64,000 bases of DNA, from NCBI GenBank assembly GCA_947652115.1, contig OX393562.1, forward strand, positions 29,304,807 to 29,368,806, written 5' to 3'. Source of the stretch: Blastomussa wellsi. Its lineage: Eukaryota; Cnidaria; Anthozoa; Scleractinia; Plerogyridae. Below are positions 47,201 through 59,200 of the stretch, one piece after another (the first letter of the stretch is position 1; the number at the start of each line of letters is the position of its first letter). Under the pieces are notes generated by a model. The model searched no databases. It saw only the letters and a list, made by a program, of their open reading frames with translations, and had not been told where the DNA came from. The translations under genes were made by a program, and so were the position numbers.

Positions 47201-50200
47201 CTTTTAGTACACATACCAACAACTTTCAAATCTATTTTCGTTACCTCTTCCTGACGGTATTCCCCAAATATCCTGTTAAATTTTGCTGGCCTGCCAGGAC
47301 TAAGATAAATATTTCTCGTTAGTAGATGCATCTCTTTGAACCAGTATGTTAACTATGACATGATAGAAAATACCATCAAATGAAAAGACGGCAAAAATCC
47401 GAGTCCCAGATTGGAAATGAACCCATGACTCTCCGTGATCTAGCCAGACGCTCTATGGTGAGTGAGCAAGGATGAAATGTGAAATGCGGGTCTCTGACTG
47501 GAACTGCATCGCGCGGGTTACACAGAGGAATGGCACATGTGACTCAACTCATTAATGCGTTGGCGGTAAAAGTAAACGCAACAAGCCCAAATGGTATTGT
47601 TGGGTGCTTTAAGATCACGGTTTCTTGACTTCACCGCACAAACCATTAGGCCACCATGCCTCCAACCATTAAACCACTAACGGAGACCACTATGGGCATG
47701 CCTAAACCTTCTTTTGACCACTGAAAAATACCAAAATACCAAACATAGTTTACTTCCCGTGGTATCTACTTACTTAAGTTTGAAGAATGCGATATAAAAC
47801 AGTGATGAGTAAAAGTTCACAAATTGAAAAAGGTACATCTTGAACGAAAAGATGTCTTCGAGCTCGGTCTGGGTGCGAGGCATTTCTGGAAGAAACAAAA
47901 GCTATTACTAAGAAACGAAATCAAATAAAAAAACTCATTTTTACCTCCACGATGTTGTACAATTTACTTATTAGGAAGTACAATCAAACCAGCATGTACT
48001 GACCCAGACACACTAATATTTGAAAATAAACATATAAACGTACCCCATCTTGTGAGAATCTCAGCCAGCTTTTCGTAAAACTGCAATGGACAGATTATGA
48101 ATTAACGCCAAATTTAAACGGCTGGAGTAACTTTTTTTTAACAAATTCAGGAATATGTTCAAATAAATATCCCTATAAAACCACTATATGATAACTCCAT
48201 GACGTACCTTCCCACAGGATGTTTGGAGAGCAGGTAAGATGTTATTGACATGAATGCTCTCCAAACTTGCCAAGACAGCATTCTACTAGCTGTCCAGTTA
48301 ACAACGAAGTTCACGTACCTTGTTTAGCAGCATAATGATGATAAGGTTGAGAAGAGCCGCCGTGCCTGAGGTTGCGATACTGACAGCTCCCATATTATAG
48401 TTGTGCTGAGCAGCTAGTACAGCATATACTGCAGCACGGTACACTACCACAGCAAACACTGCGATAATGACAAGCGATAGCTAAAACATAATAACAAATT
48501 CCAACGTCAAACATACAAAAGCCAAAGTCTGATAGAATTTTACTGATAAAGCTTTTAAAGGCACTCCTGTCAAGGAAGTCGCATTTTAGAAACCTAGCCT
48601 AATATTTCAAGTTTGTAAATTACAATCCTTCTCAATCTTCCTCATTCAAAGCCATCCATGCTTCCTTTCAGTTTATTGTAACCACTTTGGTGTTTGTGTA
48701 TCTTGACAAAGTATCATTTCAAGGTTTCTTTTGATTTGAAGCCACTGACTGTCATTTTATACAATACCAAAAATGGCTTCCCTCACTCACTCGTAACCAA
48801 AGTGGCCATTATCGCAATGGTTTTCCTTCATTATGAACATTTATTGCACAGAAAAGCAAGTTTGTCATTTTGTTAGAACGGGCAGTCTCTCTGTACCTTG
48901 GTTGGTCGCTTAGTCAGCAACTCAGACGGTCGTGAAACTTTATGACTGAACGGATTTGATCTCAATAAGGAGCTTGAAAGGCTAAATGCATGTACCATAA
49001 AATTCTGAAATACCCCCCTCCCTCCCCTCCCTTCCCCAGAGCTTGAACCCAAGAGTCATTCTGCTAATAAGTCCTCCTGAATTCAACCCTTTTGCTTATA
49101 TAAAGTTTAATTACGGCTAATAAAAAGTAATGGCACCACCTTTTCGATTATGAGCCATCACTTCGGAGGCTGCACGCCTATAATTATGCCCAGAGACTTG
49201 TTTTGTTCTTTCAACGACTATTGAACTTTTTGGGACGATTTTATTGACCCCCAACTCCAATCACTAAATCTAAAATGTCTTTAGAAATGGCCTCATTTAA
49301 ATGTCGTTCGAAAAGGAATCAATATTGAGGTATATTTAGCAAAATGTTGTGTACTTAGTAGCACTGTGGCAATAGGGAGCTTAAGCAAACCACGACGGCA
49401 ACGTCAACGAGAACGTCGCTAAACAAAAGATTTAATTAGCAGTACAATAGCTCTGCACGTGCGTTCTAATTCTTTGTACATTTCTCTGCCGTCCTCTGCA
49501 AAACAACAACGTGAAATGACCAAATTCCGAGTACTTTGGAGAACGTGAACCTCGACGGCTAAATTTTCGTTTTTCTGTTTGAAAATAAACGCCGTCTTTA
49601 TATTTTCTACAAGAACTATGTTTGAAAGCGATAGATGCACCGAATACATCAAGGTAATTGCGAGATTCATGCGTAAAATATAAATTCATTTTTAAGCAGG
49701 CGTCGTCCTAGCCGTCGCCGTCGTCATTGCTTAAGCTCCCTAATATTATTACTTAAACTTACCATGAAAACGATAAAGCTGATGCTACACACAAATCTGG
49801 GCACTTTCTTGCCAAGAGCGATAAATGGCTCCTCCACTTTGGTGATGGGATTCAAGCGAGTTTCTAATGCCACTGCCTCGTATTCAGGACGAGGTTGCTC
49901 CTAACAGTTACAACAGAAGTAGACTGGTGAAGAAGGCATTTAATTCTCAATATTGGGCAGTCATGTATATAATTAGCAGTAGCCATTACATATTAACGTA
50001 AAACTCTAGCATGCGTCTTTTGTGACCTTTTTGACGTGTTCAAGCTTGCTTTGGATGGATTACTCAAATTTGTGGCAAAAGAACTCCTCTTCTGAAAATT
50101 TCTGGTCACATGATTAACATTAAACCCTAATATCCATCCTTTGCACTCTTTTTGAGGTCTGTTTCAACCTTGCTTTGAATGATTTGTAGCAAAATGTCTC

Positions 50201-53200
50201 CCCTTCTGAAAAATGTGTCACATAATTAATAATTAATGAAAATTAATGAAAATGTTCCTATATTTATAAGGGTTTTTTTAGAACTTATTATCTCCATATT
50301 AAGCCATGTGTTGTCATATAGTTTCTGTAGACTGACCAATGTTTGTGAAAATGTATATACAATCTGAACCAAAATGCTATTGTGTGACAAAATCAAACAT
50401 ACCTCCTCATCCTCATACCCCAGCAGATCCCATTCATAAGCAATCTCTGCCTGCCGTCTTTTCCAAAATTCAAGAAACATGGTGGCTAAATGTTGAAAGC
50501 ACAAATCACTAATGGGTACAATTACAACTCACATACTGCTAAGCTCCAAAACTGGAAAAGCCAATTGTCTTGCTTAGCTGACAACCTACAATTGACCTAG
50601 TGTTGTTATCAGGGCAGCCCCTTGTGGTAAAACACTTTTTGGCTCATTTGATCATGCCATATGGGGATATCCCTAATCAGCAGTTAAAAAGTTATTTTTA
50701 CATGAATAATCACTACTTAGTACAATGCACGGGGACTAATTAAAAGAACGTACCCCAAATTGACATGAAAATGGCAAAAACCACAGTGAACTCATTGTCA
50801 AAGACATAAGCCACCTGAAAAGAAAGAAATAAGAACACATCCATTTACCTACTGTGTGTGAATCAGTTTATCAGAGTCCTAACCAACTGGTCAACTGATT
50901 TCTGACTCAAAACATGCAGATCTGCACAGATGATTTTCTTTTATGCCAACTTTGTTTGTAAAACAATAATTTTTTATTTAAAAAGTGCCAGAAATTTCAG
51001 TTGAGATAGATATTCAGATTGCATTCTTCACAAATGGAAATTCCCCACAAATTTTTCAGAATTGTTTGGTACAGCAAATGATGAACATCCATTTTCTCTG
51101 GCTTCGCTCATGCCAAAGATGGACCACTACAGCACTCTAAAACATACTGAACACAACTTGCCACACACCTTGGAGTAGACACAAGTATCATAGAGAGGCC
51201 AGTATGGGCAACCTTTATCACAGCGAGGACACATAGGAAAATTCTTTGACTTGTCACAAATGTCTCTCCTGAAAGAAAAAGAAAGATTTCCTTTAATTCA
51301 AACTACAGTAACAAATTCTTGAGATCCTGATTTGTTACAATAAAAATCTGAGGGGCCCTCCTTTAGACCCCACTTCCACCTTTGAATCAAAAGTTCAATT
51401 TCTAGATGGGGTAGAAAGTGTTATCAAATCTTACCAATACCGCTACAATCTGAGTAGCACAGTTTTTAGTGAGAACCAAAGTCAAAATGATAAGGTCCAT
51501 CACAATTAACCAAGGCTGATTTTCATATTCCACCAACAAGCATGCCTGGAATTTCGCTGCAAGCCCAATCGGGCTATGGGAACATTCATCACAAACTGTC
51601 CCAAACTTCAGATCAATTCTAGTGGTCTTCTACTAAAAGTATTGCACAGGAACATCATTATCTGAAACAACTTCTTAAAGTTTCTTAAAATTCAATTGAT
51701 CTTTCCATAATTTATGCACGTCTACTTGTGTATGTTGGTGAAATATCACAGATGCAGTAGGGGTGTGACTGGGAGAAATCACTGTTTTGATATGTTATGT
51801 CAATGTTATGCCAACCAGTTGCAAGTATCTCAGTATCCTTCAGACGTTGGACTAAAAGCCTGCAACTGATGTCAAGAGTGGCAGGAGTCAAATTACAACA
51901 TCATTCACAACTGCTTTTAAATTGTCCTGCACACGATTGGCAAAGAAATCAGCACATTAATTACTAATAATTAACTGTTTTATGGTTTGAATGTACTCAT
52001 CAATGGATTCTAGAAACTCAGGTTTACTTACAGCACTATGCACATAAAATGCATGCGCACAATTGGTCATCAACATAACTAATTTCATTATTTGCTATAG
52101 TTTGTATCTAACACTCCTTTACAAATAAACCTTAACATTCTTAACCTTGATATTCCGAACCATTAAAGCATGTGTTCCTTTTAATCACGTCAAAAAATGA
52201 TTTGTCAATTGATTACTTACACAGGAATGTAAGAGCCCAACTTGGCCAGACCATAAATCACACAAATCAGACCCATGATAGCTGCTGGAAGCAACATTGC
52301 AGTGTAGAAACCTGCCATAAATTGTGCACAATATGATTATACCCTGGTATAGCACTGGATTAAATTTCAATTTCAAAAAATCATTCTTGGAGACGAAGAA
52401 ACCCAGTAATTTAGTTTATAGAAACCTTGTAGCACTTAAGAGTGAGAAGCCGCTAACTTCTCAAGCGAAATGGTGTAACGATTGTAAACTAGAAAAAGAT
52501 GAAATCGATTGGAAAAAAAATTTTCACCTGGCAAGAACGTACACAAAAAGTACCAAGATTATTATTTTCCAATTTAAACTTCTTCATCGACGTCTTGCAA
52601 CAAATTCCTTTCTATTTAAAATTTCAGCTAGAGATAATGATCGTTGCAGTTTCTGCGGAGGAGAAACTGAAACTTTGCTTCACATTTTCTGGGATTGCAC
52701 ATTGACCTCTCTTTTTTGGAAAAGTATTTTTAATTGGCTATGTGCTTGCTCACTAATTCAGAATGAAAACCTTGACATGATCACTGCCTTGGGCCTTAGC
52801 CCTGATACCTCAGATGCTAAGCACCAAATTAATTTTTGCTGTTTGATGAGCAGATATCACATTTGGCTTAGCAAAATGAAAAACGAAATTCCCAACTTTC
52901 CACAATTTCTACGTTTCGTAAAGAAAACCTATGAAATTGAGAAAAATGGTCTCAACGACCCTCCTGAAAAATGGAAACCTCTCCTTGATCACCTTTAATT
53001 TAGGATATAGGACAACATAAACGACCTTCTAAATACGGTTAAGGTGAGTGCCTTTTTGCTACTCATTTTGCAAATCTAATCTATTAAAAAGTCGGAGACC
53101 TATTCAAGCTAGATCAAATAACTTAGTACACTTAATGTTTTTTCTTTTCGCACTTCTTTATTTATTTCTTATTTCATGCTTGCTTTTTTTTATATACATT

Positions 53201-56200
53201 TTCAAAGACCAGTAATATATTGTTCTTTATTTGCTTTGTTGTCAGTTTCGCCTCTTTTTTTCCTTATATCTGTGAAAAAGTGAAATAGTATTGTAGAGTA
53301 AGTGATTTTGTAACTGGTGTTAACAGTAATGTATGTTCTTTGTAAGTAAAAATAAAATTAAATTTCACTGTCTTTTCTATTTGAAGAACAATGCTCTGCG
53401 ATAATGGCCACGACTTATATGCACTTGCATTAATTTCTGATGACTTGTGTTCACTTTGGTCAAGATCCAATTTGTACCCAAGTCAGTGCAAGTTTTTCTC
53501 ACCATGACAAACCAATGGAAGTCAAGGCAAGTTGATGCAAGTTGTTCACATATCACTGAACTGGCACTGAAATGGTTTACTTGCGAAAATCTTGCGAGTC
53601 TGTTTGGCTACACAAGGCATGTCTCAAGGCATGTTACACCGCCATTTAGCAAGTTGTTATGTAAAGTTAAAGAGCGTGGTGTTGTAAACAAGCAAATGGG
53701 CCTATAACCTCGGAGAGTGGGTTATAAGTTGGTGGGAAGAGGTCTATAAACAGGATTTTAGTATCAATATTGCTAAAACTGGCACCAAGAGCCACAAGTA
53801 ACTTGGCATTGATTATCATTTTATACCTTCACGGACAATCATCTCAGTCTGTGAATAATAATTTACTTCCTTTCTCTAAACAATTCACTAATAATGGCAG
53901 ACTTTGCTAATGAAAGAACAAACTAAAAAATAATGTTGAAGAAAAGTCTTCACACAAAATACTGAGTTCAAGGGTACAAGAGAATCCTTGTGAGGGTGGG
54001 TACAAAGTTTTGCCTCAAACTGTTATAGATAGTGTGAGGCAAAGCAGGAAAGGAGGCATTATTAGGTATATAAACAATACAGTGTACCCACACAATGCAG
54101 TTGCATGCGTTACACTGTATTTACTTACCCAACCAAGCAAAATAGATTCCAATCTTTTCTCCAAAGTAATCTCTGTAACAAATTTAGAACAAAAACCATT
54201 GACTACTCATTTTAATTAATAACTCAACATTAACATTACACATAATTATTAGATGTTTACACAAACACACAAATAGCATCACCTGATGTGATCCAATGGC
54301 TGCATCTTGTACCATCGATGTACCCATGTGTGAAACAACAGCTAAATAAACACCAACAAAGATGACTTTAGCCGGGACATTAACCAAAGTTGGCCTCACT
54401 CACAGTAGAAATACATAATAACTACCACTACAACAATGACTAAAAACACAGAAAATACACTCACTAAGGTAATACTCAACTTCCAGGAAACATAACTTTT
54501 AGAAAATAATGACTATACAGATACTGTACACGCACGAGTGTGATTTGTCACCGATGATAATTATTGAAAAGTAATCAAAGCATATACTCATGAAATTAGG
54601 AAATAATTTCACTTGCGTTTTGTAAAAATTCTAATAATTTACTAATAATTCTAATAATTTACCAACTGTGTATTAAGAATTGTTCTTTAATTTCTTCAAA
54701 TTTAAGAAAAATGCAGATGACGTTTCTACGCAAAGTATAGTGAAGTAGCTAACATTTGTCGTTGGTGGTCGATGCTTATTGAAAGCACTGCTCATATCTT
54801 CATCCTTCATCACTATCCTCATCTTCATTCCTCATCGTGCATCTCCATCGTCACTTCATCCTCAACAACTACTTTTGAAATCCATCTCAAAAAAATATTA
54901 ATGAAATTACCTGTCTTGCATTTTCAGGTCTTGGGGGGTCATTTGACTGATCAAGTTCATAGGGACCCTACAGAAACATTGAAATAATGCAAGATTGTTA
55001 TTAACAGTGACTGTTCAAATGTATATGTAACTTAAAAGACAAAAAATGTGGCCATCACCAATAAAATATCACTATTGGTACATTTCACCAGTACACTGAA
55101 GGAGCAACACATTGAGAAGTCTAACCTATATGTTGTACAGTGTTCTTTTGTTGTGTTTGATCTTGTGCAAACTAACGTCCTTCAAACAGACGTGTAAACT
55201 AAGTTGATTTCAGGAAACTGTTATGCAACCTGACAAACTTGTTAGAGTAACCTGCAATAGCCTAGACCAGCAGTGATTTACAATCTGGCTTGTCCAACGC
55301 TTATAATTGGAACCACATGCACTTACAGAACGTGAATTTCGACCTGTATACTTTTGTTCAGCTTTGACAGGTCTAAATGCCTAATAGAAAACAAGGTTTA
55401 ATGCGACTTTTAACTCAATTCAAGAAGTAAAAAATTTAAGCATTTATTATTAATAATTATAATTTAATAATGCCTTCCCTCTCTGCAGCATACATGTATG
55501 AATGGACTATGAACCTCTCCCGTTAGAATTATTAACACTTTTACCTGAGAACATATACATGTAGACGGGTACCTTGGTAAAGGTGAAGAATGGTTAAAAA
55601 AATCACTGAGCCAAAAGATCAAGTGAGAGCTACTGTTCCCAGCAAAGAACTAAAACTAATAATCATGATAAGCAATAGAGACCATGTCTGTATATATGTA
55701 GCCTCATTCAAACACGTGGGGATTGGGAGAATTTGAGACAGTTATGCAAACCTGATACATACATGTAGTTGAGGGTTTGTATAACTTTCACGAATTCTCC
55801 TTAACCCCCTCAGTGTTTAGATAAGGCTATATAAACACAGAAAATGTCCTCTATTGCTTTAAATTCTAAAATACTTCTAAATAATATGTGCAAACTAAAA
55901 CATCACAATGGTGTTTACATACTCTCATCTAAACACAACCATTGACCAATAAAAGTGCACACATTATCTCAGTTACAGTACCGCTCAAAAGTAAGTTGAC
56001 AGTCTCGACTCGATCCTTGAAACTCGATCCTCAAAACTTGATCCTCGATTCTCGAATTTTTCGAGGATCGAGGATCAAGTTTCGAGAATCAAGAAATAAG
56101 GCTTTCTCGAATAGGCAAACTCGAAAAGACTTTCGAGGTAAAAATATCGGCTCACACATCAAAGTAAAAGTGTTTCGCGTCAACCATTATCGCATGTAAA

Positions 56201-59200
56201 CATTCGACCGAACGATATCTTCACGCACTGCTCATCATTTTCAAATTAAATTAATATGATAACACATACTGGTATGTTACAATGATAATTTAACTTACCT
56301 CATGTAAAGGATAAGCAGCAGAGTAACTTCCATTGTTTATTAAGCGCCCAATACCTTAACGATTAAAACAATATAATTAATTACAGAACTCACAGTTTTA
56401 AATAAAAGTTCATATTGTAGACTTCCAAACAAGTGTTCTGGTTGAGATAAGCCAAATTATTTTATAATCCATGACTGAGACACCATGAGTCCTGTTTATA
56501 ATCCTCAAAACTAATAATAGTATCTTTTATTATATATATAGCGACAATTTTAGGTAATAAACCTTGCAGATAGAATTCTATATCTGCTATATTTTCACAT
56601 GTGAGAAAAGCGATACGTCCAATCAGCTTCGCGTATAGCTTTCTTCACATGTGAAAAATATAACCAATCAGCATCAAGAGTAGAACGACCTAACCAATCA
56701 GAGCGCGGGAATTCAAATGGTTTCCAACGAGGTTGTGAAAACAACACGCTGCAAGTTTGCAAGCTCTCGAAGACAGTTTATGTTTTGGCGACAAATTTTG
56801 TACTTTTGAGAACTTTATGGAAAGGAAAGCCATCAGAAACACGCCAAGAAAAACCTTGAGAACACAGTTATGATATGGAAATGCTAAAATCATTCTCCAG
56901 GCGGAGCGAAGACAAACTAAATGTCGATAAGGGAAAGCCAAGAAATGAAAGACTTTCATTGTAGCTTTGATACAACGCAGCCGTGGACGTTCTAAGAAAA
57001 TTCAAGCACTCTTGGGAACACCAGGGTAAAGTAAATATTTCACTTTTGAATATGGATTTCGTAATTATTGTTTAATGAACCGTCTCCTTGTGTTATCACA
57101 ACTTTTGTTCAAAAATTCGCCAGTTGATTTGCACGCAGTAGTTGATTCACTTATGGCGACGTTTCTCGATGCGATAGCAAAAGCTTTTCTTTTAAAAAGT
57201 GTGAACACAGCGTGTTTTATACCGCTATTTAAATAAAGTTCTTGTTTACGATAGCTTGTCGTCGCCGTAATTTTTCTTTTCTATTTAAAAGAGATCTCGC
57301 TTGGAAAGCCATCAGAATGCATTTGCAGCTTTGTTTTCCTCGTAGCGCTGCGTTTAACTCTATAATTATAGACTAGAAAAATCGCTTTAAGTTTACAATG
57401 GTTGAGTACTCGTTATATATAATAAACAAATTACAGCATAGAAAGTGCTTTGTACGGATTATTATTCACTCGTCGCAAAACTTTGGAAAACTCACTCGTT
57501 CGCTGCGCTCACTCGTTCGTTTTCCAAAGTTTTGCAACTCGTGAATAAAAATCCGTACGTCGCACTTTCTATGAAGTAATCTATATTTATGGAGTGTTCA
57601 AACTTTCCTGAGTTACACTGGCAGTTAAGTGTATCAAAGCATATTGATGAATTCAAAGTGGTTTTAAAAGTCACACATTTGGCTCAAACTGAGTACAATG
57701 TGCTAATCATGTCTCTCACACTACAAGTTAAAAGATAACTAAATGTGCATACCAATCTGACTCCTTTTTTCACCATATTGAGTTCTCATCAAAATTCTAT
57801 GAACCTGCAAAATTTTAATTAACAACTTTGACGCTTAGATAGGTACGCAATAAATTGACAATCATGTGGCAGTAAATGGGACTAAGGTTGTTGGGTGCAC
57901 CCTGGCAAAATGTACGGGTGGCAGCAACACACCCTGTAAATAGGAACATGATAATATGGGTGGCAGCAACACACCCCGTAAGTGATGGATGAGCCAACAA
58001 GTGTGGCGCGTGCCACACCTGGAAATAAGGGATGAGCCAACGAGTGTGGCGCATGGCACACCCGGATATTAAGCCTGAGGTGGGGAATGAGAACTTGATA
58101 TCGTTTATCCATTACACAGAGATAACAACAGTGTTTGTTTAGGTTGCTTGCACGCAACTAATTAATATTTAGTTATTTATTAGAGAGAGGTAGAGAGAGC
58201 GAGCTAGTTTGGAGATAGAATCTGTACATATCTTACATGTAAATTATTCGTATATTAATATTATGGTTATTTATTATTTTATTTAAATTATTTTGTTGTG
58301 TCCTTACTTAGTGGTTTTATTACTGCTATTTTTTACAATTGACACATGAATAAAGTTATTATTATTATTATTATTAACTGGGATGAAGCATATAAGGCAA
58401 AAAAAGCACGATTATTCTTGTAAAATGAAATTGTTATAGTTGTTGAACAGACAAGTAATGATTATCTCGCGCTTAGCAATGAGCAATGACTGCTTACGTA
58501 AATGGCTTTCGTGAGTTAACCACGAGTGATGACAGCTGCTAAACATAGTCAAACATGAGTTGCAGTATAGCGTGGCTAAAGGAATGATACAGATGTGTTA
58601 TATCAATATGCATCGCTTTAAGTTGTTAACTCTATTTTACAAGTAAAATAAACAATTAATACTGAATTGCAACTCCATCAAATTTTAATAAAAACAGACA
58701 CACTCCGACAAAAATTACAACATGAAACTTACAATTCTACTTCGTTGTGCACTTGTGAAGAAATCGTCCCTGTTGTCTGGAATTAAAAACCTTTCAAAAT
58801 ATAAAATGTATTAAATAAATTAATCTATTCACTTAAAATGCTTTGTTCCTTTGACAACTATTTAAAATGTTTGTGTCATGACAAAGTGAACAAACTGCTC
58901 TGTAGCAACACAATTAAACAGTTATTTTAGATGGTATTGCTTCTTAGAATTCCAGATACACCTTATTCATAAATGGCGGATGCACATGGAAAACCTAGTA
59001 TCTAGACATGAAAATGAGGCGTTTTAGGATCAACAACTTTCGTTTTACAACCAAAAGCTAAATGAAAAAAATGTAATACTATGAGCCTCTGAAGTCTTAT
59101 GGAAACTTACTTGTCAAGTTTGTCTCTTCTAAAAGCACAGGTGAAATAGTTTGGCTGTTCTGGAAGATCCTCAATTCTGAGCTCAAATGGATTACGAACT

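Noticed and set aside
57815..58157. Three minus-strand ORFs with repeated His-Leu-Leu-Ala-His type words
   Set aside because: The repetition comes from the doubled DNA hairpins, and all three frames show it.
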